Part shown: in pieces, positions 11,964-20,599 of the stretch
Position numbering within the stretch: the stretch's first letter is position 1
Layout: each line of letters starts with the position of its first letter
Assembly: GCA_900540045.1 (NCBI GenBank)
Contig: UQEF01000005.1
Coordinates: 1-58,484, forward strand
From: an uncultured Eubacteriales bacterium
GTDB taxonomy: Bacteria; Bacillota; Clostridia; Christensenellales; Aristaeellaceae
Reading direction: 5' to 3'
DNA length: 58,484 nt
Notes under the pieces: generated by a model
The model's database searches: none
The model's input: only the letters and a program-made list of their open reading frames with translations
What the model was told of the DNA's origin: nothing
Position numbers and translations under genes: made by a program

Positions 11964-13274
11964 GTGTACAGCGTAGGCGTCGTTTCCCTTGGGTGCAGCA
12001 AAAATCGCGTGGATACCGAGCTGATGCTGGGTATTCTTCGCAAGGCGGGCTACCGCATCACCGCCGATGAGCGCGAGGCGGATATTCTGATTGTCAATAC
12101 CTGCGGATTCATCGAACCGGCCAAGCAGGAGAGCATCGATACGCTGCTGTCCCTGGCAAGGTATAAACAGGAAGGGAAGCTCAAGCTGCTGGCGGCCACC
12201 GGCTGCCTTACGCAGCGCTATGAACAGGCGATTTTGCAGGATATGCCGGAGGTGGATCTGGTGCTGGGCGTGAGCCAGTACCCCATGCTGCCCCGCGCGA
12301 TCGAGGAGGCGCTGGCGGGCAAGCGGCCCAGCTACTGCGCGCCGGAGCCAACCGTGCTGTGCGGCGAGCGGGTACTCACCACCGCGCCGTATACGGCGTA
12401 TGTGCGCATCGCCGACGGGTGTGACAACCGCTGCGCCTATTGCGCCATTCCGCTCATCCGCGGCGGGTTCCGCTCCCGCGATATGCAAAGCGTGCTGGAT
12501 GAAATCCGCGCTTTGGCGGAGCAGGGCGTCAGGGAGCATGTGCTGGTGGCGCAGGACACCTCGCGCTTCGGCATGGATACGCACGGGCGCAGCCTGCTGC
12601 CGGAACTGATGGTCCGCGCGGCGGATATCCCCGGCGTGGAATGGCTGCGCGTGCTCTACTGCTATCCCGACGAGGTGGATGATACCCTGCTGGAGGCCAT
12701 GGCCTCGCGGCCCAACATCTGCCGCTACCTGGATCTGCCCCTCCAGCACGCCGATCCGCAGCTGCTCAGGCGGATGAACCGCCGGGGCGATATCGAGCAG
12801 ACCCGGGCATTTCTCAAAAAGGCGCGGGGGATGGGCTTTACGCTGCGCACCACCTTTATCACCGGCTTCCCCGGCGAAACGGACGAGCAGTTTGAACGCC
12901 TGATGGACTTTGTCCGGGACGTGCGCTTTGACCGGCTGGGCGCGTTCTGCTACTCGGCGGAGGATGATACGCCCGCCGCAGCTATGCCTCATCAGGTGCC
13001 GGAGGACGTGAAACAGCGGCGGCTGGACCGGCTGATGACGGAGCAGCAGGCCATTTCACTGGAGCGCAACCGGCTTCGCGTGGGCAGCGAGGAGCGGGTG
13101 CTGGTGGAAAGCGTGGGCGCGGACGGCCTGGGCGTGGCGCGCTCCGCGGCCGAGGCCCCGGAGACCGACGGCGTCATCCGCGTGGGCGGCGTCTCGGAAG
13201 CGGATATCGGCTGCTTTATCACGGCGCGCATCACCGGCGCCGATACCTATGATCTGACGGGGGAAAAGCTATGA
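11964..13274 (+). CDS. rimO: ribosomal protein S12 methylthiotransferase
   Basis: 436 residues from a GTG start placed 11 bases after AGGAGGG. A radical-SAM methylthiotransferase that modifies an aspartate of ribosomal protein S12. The N-terminal UPF0004 domain begins VGVVSLGCSKNRVDTE with Cys residues for the auxiliary cluster (also VNTCGF and ATGCLTQ). The radical-SAM motif CxxxCxxC is seen as DGCDNRCAYCAIP, followed by GGFRSR typical of RimO rather than MiaB, and a C-terminal TRAM domain (residues about 370-436). It overlaps pgsA by four bases. Confidence 0.95.
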   Translation: MYSVGVVSLGCSKNRVDTELMLGILRKAGYRITADEREADILIVNTCGFIEPAKQESIDTLLSLARYKQEGKLKLLAATGCLTQRYEQAILQDMPEVDLVLGVSQYPMLPRAIEEALAGKRPSYCAPEPTVLCGERVLTTAPYTAYVRIADGCDNRCAYCAIPLIRGGFRSRDMQSVLDEIRALAEQGVREHVLVAQDTSRFGMDTHGRSLLPELMVRAADIPGVEWLRVLYCYPDEVDDTLLEAMASRPNICRYLDLPLQHADPQLLRRMNRRGDIEQTRAFLKKARGMGFTLRTTFITGFPGETDEQFERLMDFVRDVRFDRLGAFCYSAEDDTPAAAMPHQVPEDVKQRRLDRLMTEQQAISLERNRLRVGSEERVLVESVGADGLGVARSAAEAPETDGVIRVGGVSEADIGCFITARITGADTYDLTGEKL

Positions 13275-13813
13275 ACTGGCCCAATCGATTGTCGCTCCTG
13301 CGGGTCGGACTGGTCCCGCTGATCGTGCTGATGATCTTTATCGGCGCGTCCTGGTCCTATGGCGTGGCGCTGGCGCTGTTTCTGGTGGGCGGCCTGACGG
13401 ATTGGGCGGACGGCTGGATGGCACGCCGCTACAGGATCGTGACCAACTTCGGCAAATTTATGGACCCCGTGGCGGACAAGCTGCTGGTGTTGTCCACCAT
13501 GATCAGCCTGTGCGGGCAGGGGCTGATTCCCTCGTGGGCCTGCGTGGTGGTGCTCTTCCGTGAGCTGGCGGTGGACGGCCTGCGTCTGGTGGCCATGGAG
13601 CAGGGCCGGGTGATTGCGGCTGGCAAGCTAGGCAAGATCAAAACCTGCACGCAGATGGCCATGCTGGTGGCCTACCTGCTGAGCGCCATCGGCTGGCTTC
13701 GTGTTCCGGCGCTGAACTGGACGCTTCTGGCGGTGGCCATGGCCATGACGCTGTGGAGCGGCGTGGATTATTTCCGGAAGAACCGCGCACTGTTTGCCGG
13801 CGGCCTGCGCTGA
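13271..13813 (+). CDS. pgsA: CDP-diacylglycerol--glycerol-3-phosphate 3-phosphatidyltransferase
   Basis: 180 residues, an integral membrane enzyme making phosphatidylglycerol phosphate. The CDP-alcohol phosphatidyltransferase signature DG(x2)AR(x8)G(x3)D(x3)D is complete: DWADGWMARRYRIVTNFGKF then MDPVADK. The N-terminal MNWPNRLSLLRV and about five hydrophobic helices are typical. The ATG overlaps the rimO stop (ATGA), the common rimO-pgsA-cinA-recA order in Firmicutes. Confidence 0.95.
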   Translation: MNWPNRLSLLRVGLVPLIVLMIFIGASWSYGVALALFLVGGLTDWADGWMARRYRIVTNFGKFMDPVADKLLVLSTMISLCGQGLIPSWACVVVLFRELAVDGLRLVAMEQGRVIAAGKLGKIKTCTQMAMLVAYLLSAIGWLRVPALNWTLLAVAMAMTLWSGVDYFRKNRALFAGGLR

Positions 13814-13859
13814 CCGGACCGGCGTAAAACGATGAAATGATATAAGGAAGGTGAGCGGG

Positions 13860-14339
13860 GTGACGCGGCTAAAGCAGATCAGCGAGCAGGTGGTCGCCCG
13901 CTTCGGGGCGGCACACAGGACCCTGGGTACGGCAGAGAGCCTGACGGGCGGGATGATTGCTTCGTCGGTGGCCGGGGTGAGCGGGGCGAGCGCGGTGCTC
14001 ATGGGCGGCGTGGTCAGCTATGACCCCCGCGTAAAGCATGAGGTGCTGGGCGTATCCCGGCAGGTGATCGACACTGTGGGCGTGGTGAGCGAGCCGTGCG
14101 CCCGGCAGATGGCCGAGGGCGCGCGCCGCGTGCTCAAGGTGGATGTGGCGGTCAGCGCCACGGGCGTGGCCGGGCCCACCGGCGGCACGCCGCAGACCCC
14201 GGTGGGTACGGTGTTTCTGGGCGTGAGCGGCCCCAAAGGCACGCGCGTAGAAGAATGCCATTTTACCGGGGACCGGGCGCAGGTGCGCGCACAGAGCGCC
14301 GCCCGCGCGCTGGAGATGGCGTTGGAGGCCCTGGAGTAG
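13860..14339 (+). CDS. CinA C-terminal-type nicotinamide-nucleotide amidohydrolase
   Basis: 159 residues corresponding to the stand-alone C-terminal domain of CinA (PncC), which deamidates NMN to NaMN in pyridine nucleotide recycling. The signatures [32 protein letters not shown] and [21 protein letters not shown] are present. A GTG at 13860 is chosen because AAGGAAGG lies at a proper distance; a GTG at 13851 would touch that site. The N-terminal molybdopterin-like domain of full CinA is absent. It sits between pgsA and recA, as in many Firmicutes. Confidence 0.92.
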   Translation: MTRLKQISEQVVARFGAAHRTLGTAESLTGGMIASSVAGVSGASAVLMGGVVSYDPRVKHEVLGVSRQVIDTVGVVSEPCARQMAEGARRVLKVDVAVSATGVAGPTGGTPQTPVGTVFLGVSGPKGTRVEECHFTGDRAQVRAQSAARALEMALEALE

Positions 14340-14386
14340 GTACGCCGCCCGATACGAAGCAGGACGAAAGAGGGGTTTATGGGAAG

Positions 14387-15514
14387 ATGGCCAAGAAAGA
14401 AACCGTCAAAAAGGAAATTGTGAAAAAGGACGAGCTGCGCGAGGAGAAGATGAAGGCGCTGGAAAATGCGCTGACCCAGCTGAACAAAACCTACGGCAAA
14501 GGCAGCGTGATGAAATTCAGCGACAAGGTTGCCGATACCAACCTGCAGGTCATCTCCACCGGGTGCCTGGATCTGGACATGGCGCTGGGCGTGGGAGGTC
14601 TGCCGCGCGGCCGCGTGGTGGAGATCTACGGTCCGGAAAGCAGCGGCAAGACCACCGTGGCCCTGCACTGTGTGGCCGAGGCGCAGAAGGCGGGCGGCGT
14701 GGCTGCATTTATCGACGCCGAGCATGCGCTGGACCCCGTATATGCCAAGAAGCTGGGGGTCAACATCGACGATCTCTATATCTCCCAGCCCGATACCGGC
14801 GAGCAGGCGCTGGAGATCTGCGAGGCGCTGGTGCGTTCCGGCGCGGTGGATATTGTGGTCATTGACTCCGTGGCCGCGCTGGTACCCAAGGCCGAAATCG
14901 AAGGCGATATGGGCGACAGCTTCGTGGGCCTGCAGGCCCGGCTGATGAGCCAGGCGCTGCGCAAGCTAACGGGCGTCATCTCCAAGACCAATGCCGTGGC
15001 CATCTTCATCAACCAGCTGCGCGAAAAGGTGGGCGTGATGTACGGCAACCCCGAAACCACCACCGGCGGCCGCGCGCTCAAGTTCTATGCGAGCGTGCGC
15101 CTGGATGTGCGGCGGGGAGAGCAGCTCAAGAACGGATCTGAGGTGATCGGCAACCGCACCAAGGTCAAGGTGGTTAAAAACAAGGTGGCTCCGCCTTTCA
15201 AGGTGGCCGAGTTTGACATCATCTATGGCGAGGGCATCAGCAAGTTCGGCTCGCTTCTGGACATGGCGGTGGAGCGCGACATCATCCACAAGAGCGGCGC
15301 CTGGTTCTCCTACGAGGACCAGCGCATCGGCCAGGGCCGCGAAAACGCGCGCCAGTATCTGCGCGACCATCCGGAGCTGGCGGACCGGATCGAGAAGATC
15401 GTGCGCGAGGAAGCGATGGCTGCCGCATCAAACAATGCGGCAGAACCCCCGGCCGCCGCAGCATCGGAAGAGGAAGATCCCGATTTGGCCCTGATGGACG
15501 AAATCGAGGAGTAA
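14387..15514 (+). CDS. recA: recombinase A
   Basis: 375 residues. DNA-dependent ATPase for homologous recombination and SOS control. The Walker A loop GPESSGKT, the Walker B region [12 protein letters not shown], the L1/L2 DNA-binding loops ([40 protein letters not shown]) and an acidic tail ([15 protein letters not shown]) are present. The N-terminus carries an unusual Lys-rich repeat ([19 protein letters not shown]) of about 20 residues before the usual start of the family. Confidence 0.98.
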   Translation: MAKKETVKKEIVKKDELREEKMKALENALTQLNKTYGKGSVMKFSDKVADTNLQVISTGCLDLDMALGVGGLPRGRVVEIYGPESSGKTTVALHCVAEAQKAGGVAAFIDAEHALDPVYAKKLGVNIDDLYISQPDTGEQALEICEALVRSGAVDIVVIDSVAALVPKAEIEGDMGDSFVGLQARLMSQALRKLTGVISKTNAVAIFINQLREKVGVMYGNPETTTGGRALKFYASVRLDVRRGEQLKNGSEVIGNRTKVKVVKNKVAPPFKVAEFDIIYGEGISKFGSLLDMAVERDIIHKSGAWFSYEDQRIGQGRENARQYLRDHPELADRIEKIVREEAMAAASNNAAEPPAAAASEEEDPDLALMDEIEE

Positions 15515-15529
15515 CCGCACCATGAATCA

Positions 15530-15560
15530 GGGCCCCGGAACGCAGGCGCATCCGGGGCCT
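15530..15560 (+). terminator. hairpin after recA
   Basis: GGCCCCGG (15531-15538) and CCGGGGCC (15552-15559) form a GC-rich stem. It lacks a strong T run, so it may only attenuate. Confidence 0.5.
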
Positions 15561-15608
15561 TGAACATAGGGCCTGCCATCGTGGGCCGTCGGGAAGGAAG
15601 GATGCACC

Positions 15609-17135
15609 ATGACAATTGCCGCCGGAGTATCGCGCAAATATGTTGCGCTGTTCTTAGCGGGCTTGGGCGCATGGGTGATCAACACCCTGGCCGTCTTTGT
15701 GGGAGAGTCGGCGCAGGACGCGGCCTGCATCGCGCTGCCGGTCGTGTGGTTGCTGCTGGCCGTGTGGCTGCGCACCGGCGGGCGCTGGACGGAACGGGCG
15801 CTCACCTCACTGATTCTGACTGCTGGCTTTTTGGTGGGCCTGGGCTTTATCCTTCAACTACCGTATGATTTCAGCTGGCATGATCTGGCCTCATACGACG
15901 CGAATTTGGGCGGGGAACATAGCCCGGATGGTCACCTGGGTTATATTGCCTGGATCGTAGAAAACGGGGCCCTGCCTATTATGGATCCGCGCGAAAACGG
16001 GTACAGCATATTATACAACCCACCCCTCTATCACCTCATCCAGGCGGGATTCATGCAGTTGAACCTGTGGCTGGGGGTTGCTGAGAACGTGGCATTGGAA
16101 AATTTGCAGGTGGTCACGCTCTTGTTTGCCTCCGCCTGTCCGCTGGTGGCGGTGGACCTTATGAGATTCCTGGGCGTCAGTGAGCGGGGCGTGCGCGTGG
16201 GTGCGCTGGTTATGGCGTTTCAGCCGTCGCTATGGATCTTTGGTGCGACGCTGAACAACGACATCCTTTCCATTTTGTGCATCTTGGTCTGCATCCTCTT
16301 TACCGTACGGTGGGAACGCACGCGCCGCATGGGCGATATTCTGGGGATCGCCCTTTCAATGGGGGTGGGCATGGCTGTCAAGCTGTCCGTTGGACTGCTC
16401 ATTCCTTGCGTGGCGGTGGTATTCATTGTTGCATTTTTCCGCGATCTGAAGCGCTGGAAACGGTACGCGGGCCAGTTTCTGGCTTTTTTGGCGGTAAGTG
16501 TGCCGCTGGCGGTGGCTTGGCCGTTGTATCATTTGCTAGCGTTTGATATGCCTCTTAACTATGTACGTTTGTCTCCTGAGAGCCTAAATGTGGGACATTT
16601 TTCCCTGTGGCAGCGCTTTGGCATCCCAGACTGGTTTGCCCGGCACGAACTGTTTTTTACCGGTGTGCGCAAAACGGACCACAATGTGTGGATGCAAACC
16701 TTCAAGACTGCCGTCTTTGACGAGCTGACGCTGTTTGGCAAGGGAACAACCATGTGGTACGTGGCTTATCTGCTAATGGTGCTATTTGCGGTGCTGCTGG
16801 TGGTGGAGCTGGTTTTGTTCGCCTATGCACTGGTAAAGCGTCCTTCCGGAATGTCAGGGCTTTCGGCCGGATTCCTGGGCATGTACTCAGTGGTGCTGGT
16901 AATCTATTACATCAAGTTCTGTCTGGACTATCCCTATATATGTACCTTTAACTTCCGCTACGTGATGCCGGTGCTGCTGTTTGGCGCGTTGGGGGCAGCT
17001 CTGTGGCGGGAACGAGCACGGAAGTCGGGATGGCTAACGTGGTTGATAGGATTGTTTGCTATGATGAGCGTAGGGGTCTATGCTGCTTGGTTTTTCCCTG
17101 GTGCGGTGGAGGTGCTGGCTGCGTTCATTGGTTGA
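15609..17135 (+). CDS. GT-C-like glycosyltransferase integral membrane protein
   Basis: 508 residues with about 12 hydrophobic helices. The first large extracytoplasmic loop (about residues 85-145) holds SWHDLASYDANLG..HSPDGHLGYIAWIVENGALP and RENGYSILYNPPLYHLIQA, which matches the ArnT/PMT-type GT-C layout with acidic residues in loop 1 and an NPPLYH motif near the next helix. Such proteins use polyprenyl-phosphate sugars to glycosylate outside the membrane; donor and acceptor are unknown. GGAAGGAAGG precedes the ATG. The codon pattern is less GC-biased than recA, hinting at separate acquisition. Confidence 0.75.
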   Translation: MTIAAGVSRKYVALFLAGLGAWVINTLAVFVGESAQDAACIALPVVWLLLAVWLRTGGRWTERALTSLILTAGFLVGLGFILQLPYDFSWHDLASYDANLGGEHSPDGHLGYIAWIVENGALPIMDPRENGYSILYNPPLYHLIQAGFMQLNLWLGVAENVALENLQVVTLLFASACPLVAVDLMRFLGVSERGVRVGALVMAFQPSLWIFGATLNNDILSILCILVCILFTVRWERTRRMGDILGIALSMGVGMAVKLSVGLLIPCVAVVFIVAFFRDLKRWKRYAGQFLAFLAVSVPLAVAWPLYHLLAFDMPLNYVRLSPESLNVGHFSLWQRFGIPDWFARHELFFTGVRKTDHNVWMQTFKTAVFDELTLFGKGTTMWYVAYLLMVLFAVLLVVELVLFAYALVKRPSGMSGLSAGFLGMYSVVLVIYYIKFCLDYPYICTFNFRYVMPVLLFGALGAALWRERARKSGWLTWLIGLFAMMSVGVYAAWFFPGAVEVLAAFIG

Positions 17136-17160
17136 CAATCTTTATGAAATGCGGTATAGT
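17132..17160 (+). promoter_or_regulatory. promoter of the Tat-exported flavoprotein gene
   Basis: TTGACA (17132-17137), 17-base spacer, TATAGT (17155-17160). The -35 box overlaps the stop codon of the previous gene. Confidence 0.85.
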
Positions 17161-17222
17161 TACACCAGATAAACAATTCAAAGGGGGACGTTGCCCCAAT
17201 CAAGCAAGGAGGTTCTTTCCGC

Positions 17223-18170
17223 ATGAAACCCATCGAACAGACTCGCCGTGAATTTCTGCGCGCTGCTGGCAAGGGCGTGCTGGGCGCCGCCGCGCTGACC
17301 GCCATCCCGTCCGTGCTCAAGCCTGCATTGGCTGAAACCGCGGCGGCTCCCGCCTATCCCTGGACCTACCAGCAGGTGGACAAGGATGCGGTGCTCAAGC
17401 ACACTTATGACTGCTTCTACTCCCATGGCGGCTGCTGCGCGGCGGTGTTCGCCGGCATCATGGAGACCATGGGCGAGGCCTATGGCGCGCCCTACAACGT
17501 GCTCAACGGCAAGATGTTCGCCAATGGCGCGGCTGGCTACGGTGTGGCCTCGCTGTGCGGCTCGCTGGGCGGCGCCTGCGCGGTGATCGGCCTGTTCTGC
17601 GAGGCGGAGGATGCCCGCGCCCTGCGCGATCAGCTCTATGAGTGGTACAAGGTAGAGCCCTTCCCCACCTATCAGCCCGAGATCGAATCCGTCACCACGG
17701 TTGCCAATTCTGTGCTGTGCGCGGATTCCGTGGGCGCGTACATGGAAGCCACGGGCTACGCCATGAGCGATCCCGGCCGTCTGGCCCGCTGCGCCGGCCT
17801 GAGCGCCGAGGTGGCCGTCAAGACCATCGAGCTGCTCAACATTCACTTCGGCTTCGAGGCCGCTCCCGTCGTGGAGGAAGCGCCTGCCGAGGAAGAAGAG
17901 ACGCTGGGCGAGAACGAGTACATCGGCGTGGGCACCAGTGAAATCGGCGGCGAAATCAAGGTGAAGGTGACGATGGACGGCGACAAGATCGCCAAGATCG
18001 AGGTCCTCAGCCACAACGAGACCGCCGGCCTCGCTGATCCTGCCCTTGAGCAGATCCCCGAAGCCATCATCGCGGCTCAGTCCACCAGCGTGGATGCGAT
18101 CACCGGTGCGACCAAGACCTCCGAGGCCCTGATCGCGGCGGTGAATGACGCGCTGTCTCAGATCAAGTAA
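17223..18170 (+). CDS. Tat-exported redox protein with C_GCAxxG_C_C-type and FMN-binding domains
   Basis: 315 residues. The N-terminus is a twin-arginine signal (TRREFLRAAGKG then a hydrophobic stretch to ALAET). Residues about 55-210 hold a Cys-rich domain with CFYSHGGCCAAVFAG, CGSLGGACAVIGLFC and a later RCAG, matching the C_GCAxxG_C_C redox family. After an acidic linker (about residues 216-232) the C-terminal FMN-binding domain ends in DAITGATKTSEAL, where Thr297 of TGAT is the expected ApbE-type covalent FMN site. It should therefore be a folded, exported flavoprotein electron carrier. The AAGGAGG site is good. The tatABC genes lie convergently next door, so substrate and exporter share a locus. 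Confidence 0.85.
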   Translation: MKPIEQTRREFLRAAGKGVLGAAALTAIPSVLKPALAETAAAPAYPWTYQQVDKDAVLKHTYDCFYSHGGCCAAVFAGIMETMGEAYGAPYNVLNGKMFANGAAGYGVASLCGSLGGACAVIGLFCEAEDARALRDQLYEWYKVEPFPTYQPEIESVTTVANSVLCADSVGAYMEATGYAMSDPGRLARCAGLSAEVAVKTIELLNIHFGFEAAPVVEEAPAEEEETLGENEYIGVGTSEIGGEIKVKVTMDGDKIAKIEVLSHNETAGLADPALEQIPEAIIAAQSTSVDAITGATKTSEALIAAVNDALSQIK

Positions 18171-18188
18171 AACCATACGCGCCGCCGC

Positions 18189-18222
18189 GCTCCCCGTGAG
18201 GGAAACGCGGCGGCGTTTTTTT
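18189..18222. terminator. terminator between the Tat substrate gene and tatC
   Basis: CGCCGCCGCG and CGCGGCGGCG form a strong stem followed by seven T. Confidence 0.92.
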
Positions 18223-18251
18223 ATTGGGTTCCGTTGGCTGCGGGTGGGACA

Positions 18252-18980
18252 TCAGGCCTCGGCCGGCTTTTTGGGCTTGACCAGCCGCGCCAGCTGGGCG
18301 GCCACCTCATAGAGAAGAATCATCGGGATCGCCAGCATGCACTGGCTCACCGCATCCGGCGGGGTGAGGATGGCGGCAATGATCGCAATGACCAGAATCA
18401 CATATTTGCGGGAGTGCGCCAGCTTCTGATAGGTGACCAGGCCGCGCCGGGCCAGCATATAGACCACCACCGGCAGCTCAAACATCAGCCCGAAGGGCAG
18501 CACGAAAGACAGCACGAAGTTGAAGTATTCCTTCACCGACCATAGCGTGGAGGCCACACCGTCCGCCGCCGACCAAAACAGGTCGATTGCCATGGGAAAT
18601 ACCAGGCAGTAGCAGAATGCCACGCCCCCCACAAACAGCAGCAGCGCCACAAAGAACAGGGCGGCAAACAGCCGTTTCTCCTGTGGATACAAGGCGGGGG
18701 CGACAAATACCCACACCTGCCAGATAATCACCGGCATGCCTGCGATGACCGCCGCGATCAGGCAGACCTTGAACTGCATCATCAAGGCCTCGGATACGCT
18801 GGTGGTGATGACCTCGATGCCGCGCGCCCGCACCGGCGCCAGCACGAAGTCCACCAGCGGCCCGCAGAGCAGATAGAAAAACAATACAAACAACACCGCC
18901 ACCGAAGCGACGGACACGATCAGCATCCGGCGGATGGCTTTGAGGTGGACCGAAAGGGCCTGCTTTTTATCTGTGTTCAT
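18252..18980 (-). CDS. tatC: twin-arginine translocase subunit TatC
   Basis: 242 residues with six membrane helices. TatC is the membrane receptor for twin-arginine signals. Family features include the periplasmic segment LAPVRARGIEVITTSVSEALMMQ with its conserved acidic residue, PALYPQEKR, and the end of helix 6 (AAILTPPDAVSQ). The N-terminal HLxELRxR motif is altered: HLKAIRRM has Ala15 where E. coli TatC has Glu15, a residue of the signal-recognition surface. It is the last gene of tatB-tatA-tatC, with its ATG six bases after tatA. Confidence 0.95.
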   Translation of the reverse strand: MNTDKKQALSVHLKAIRRMLIVSVASVAVLFVLFFYLLCGPLVDFVLAPVRARGIEVITTSVSEALMMQFKVCLIAAVIAGMPVIIWQVWVFVAPALYPQEKRLFAALFFVALLLFVGGVAFCYCLVFPMAIDLFWSAADGVASTLWSVKEYFNFVLSFVLPFGLMFELPVVVYMLARRGLVTYQKLAHSRKYVILVIAIIAAILTPPDAVSQCMLAIPMILLYEVAAQLARLVKPKKPAEA

Positions 18981-18986
18981 AGAAGG

Positions 18987-19169
18987 TTATTTGGCGTCCC
19001 CGCCCTTGTCCTCTTCCTTCCTGGCGGGCTCGTCGTCGGCTTTGACTTCCTTTTTGAAATCGCGGATGCTCTGGCCCAGCGCCTTGCCTACGCCCGCCAG
19101 CTTGCCGCCGCCGAACACCACCAGCACGATGACCAGAATGACCAAGATCTCCGTAATACCGATGCGCAT
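18987..19169 (-). CDS. tatA: twin-arginine translocase subunit TatA
   Basis: 60 residues. A single N-terminal membrane helix (ITEILVILVIVLVVFGGGKL), the hinge, and an amphipathic helix (GKALGQSIRDFKKEV) followed by a charged tail are typical of the pore-forming TatA. A four-base gap separates it from the upstream TatA/B gene. Confidence 0.93.
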   Translation of the reverse strand: MRIGITEILVILVIVLVVFGGGKLAGVGKALGQSIRDFKKEVKADDEPARKEEDKGGDAK

Positions 19170-19172
19170 AAG

Positions 19173-19502
19173 CTATTCCTCCTGTTGGGGTTGATCTTTC
19201 AAGGTGTGTTCCGCAGCTTTGGATGCGTCATCCAGCGCGGTTTTGACATCGTCACGCGCTTTTTTCAGCTCCGGACGAGGATCGGCTTCCTTAAGAGTGC
19301 GTTCAAGATCGCGCGAGGTTTTGTTGAACTCGTCAATGGCTTCGTCCAGACCGGTTTCTTCCTTAAATTCATCAATCCAGCGCTTCACGTTCCGTACGCC
19401 ACGGCCCAGCGCGCGCGCCACCTTGGGCAGGTCCTTGGGCCCGACGATTACAAACGCGACCAGAAGGATCAGAATCAATTCGGAAAAACCGATGTTGAAC
19501 AT
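19173..19502 (-). CDS. tatB: Tat translocase subunit TatB-like protein
   Basis: 109 residues from the ATG at 19502 (MFNIGFSEL). The membrane helix SELILILLVAFVIVGPKDLP has the Glu and Gly-Pro typical of TatB, followed by an amphipathic helix (KVARALGRGVRNVKRWIDEF) and a long charged, probably coiled-coil tail (to about residue 109). An upstream extension would cover the promoter and is rejected. Having both TatA- and TatB-type proteins is richer than the minimal TatAC systems of many Firmicutes. Confidence 0.88.
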   Translation of the reverse strand: MFNIGFSELILILLVAFVIVGPKDLPKVARALGRGVRNVKRWIDEFKEETGLDEAIDEFNKTSRDLERTLKEADPRPELKKARDDVKTALDDASKAAEHTLKDQPQQEE

Positions 19503-19540
19503 GGCAGGCCTATCCTCCGCGATTACTAACGACTGACTGT

Positions 19541-19569
19541 ATTGTAACAAACTTCGACCGGAAATGCAA
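19541..19569 (-). promoter_or_regulatory. promoter of tatB-tatA-tatC
   Basis: Minus-strand TTGCAT (19564-19569), 17-base spacer, TACAAT (19541-19546). Confidence 0.7.
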
Positions 19570-19707
19570 CCGGTCCACGGCGGCGCAGGCAGGCGGAGGC
19601 CTGCCCGCGGGCAGGGGGAAAGCCCCTGTTTCGGATGCGGCCTGCTTCCGGACGGCGGACGGGGCTGGCTGCCGCAAAAATGAGAAGGCAGGGGAAGGCG
19701 CTTCGGC

Positions 19708-19736
19708 TTGCATATCTTGGCGAATTGGGGTACAAT
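19708..19736 (+). promoter_or_regulatory. promoter of the acetyltransferase-metallopeptidase-esterase operon
   Basis: TTGCAT (19708-19713), 17-base spacer, TACAAT (19731-19736), the same boxes as the divergent tat promoter. Confidence 0.7.
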
Positions 19737-19795
19737 AAATCATACTATGGAAAGGAACTGCCCCTGCGGCCGTTCGGAAAGGATGAGCGAACCTC

Positions 19796-20599
19796 ATGCA
19801 CGTGTTTCACCCTCCGCAAAGCGTGAACGGTCTGCCGCCGGAGAACACCTTTTATGTGGCCGACAGCGCGAATATGACCGTCGCGGATGGGTTTTTGATT
19901 CCGACCTATCATCCCTACCTGTTCCCCGACCGGCCCATCAACCTGTTTATGAGCATTCGTTCCAAGGGCCCGGGACGGGATATGCTCATGGGTGCGCTGC
20001 TGGCCCGTGCGCAGCAGATCAGGGAGCAGACCCCTCAATGGCCCGCGCGGCTGTTTACGCAGGTCAGCCCGCAGGATACGCCGATGATGGCCTTTTATAT
20101 GGAAAGTGGCTTTGACGCCAACGATGCGCTGGACGTGGTGGCACTGGGCGTGCCAAACGCCCGTCCCGCCGCCCCCATGGGCTACGACATGGGCTATGTG
20201 CCCATGAGCGACCCGGCGGAGAGGCAGGCGTTTCTCATGCGTATGAACACCTACCGGCTGGATGCGTGGTCGCCCGCGATGCTTCAGCGGTATATGAGCT
20301 TTCCGCATTTTATGGCGCTGTATATGAGCCGCGGCCCCGAGGTGGTGGGCGAGATCGCCTTCACCGGCGACGGGCAGGCTGCCAAGCTGATCGGCCTGTA
20401 CGTATCGCCCAACTACCGCCGGCTGGGGCTGGCGAAGTCGCTGATCGCGGCAGGTATGAAGATTTTGGCCGAGAAGGGCGTCAACCATGTGGAGGCGGAC
20501 GTGATCCGCCGCAATGAGCAGCAGCGGCTGCTGGTTGCCAGCTGCAGCGCTACCTTTGTGCGCACGGCCTGCTATTATCCCGGCATGAACTATGACTGA
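19796..20599 (+). CDS. GNAT family acetyltransferase, two-domain
   Basis: 267 residues. The C-terminal half (about 165-260) has the acetyl-CoA loop IGLYVSPNYRRLGLAKSLIAAGMKIL, which corresponds to the Q/RxxGxG/A motif; the N-terminal half (about 15-125) looks like a degenerate second GNAT domain (MGALLARAQQIREQ..MAFYMESGFDAND). The acceptor substrate is unknown. GGAAAGGATGAG precedes the ATG. The 3' end overlaps the next start by eight bases. Confidence 0.82.
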   Translation: MHVFHPPQSVNGLPPENTFYVADSANMTVADGFLIPTYHPYLFPDRPINLFMSIRSKGPGRDMLMGALLARAQQIREQTPQWPARLFTQVSPQDTPMMAFYMESGFDANDALDVVALGVPNARPAAPMGYDMGYVPMSDPAERQAFLMRMNTYRLDAWSPAMLQRYMSFPHFMALYMSRGPEVVGEIAFTGDGQAAKLIGLYVSPNYRRLGLAKSLIAAGMKILAEKGVNHVEADVIRRNEQQRLLVASCSATFVRTACYYPGMNYD

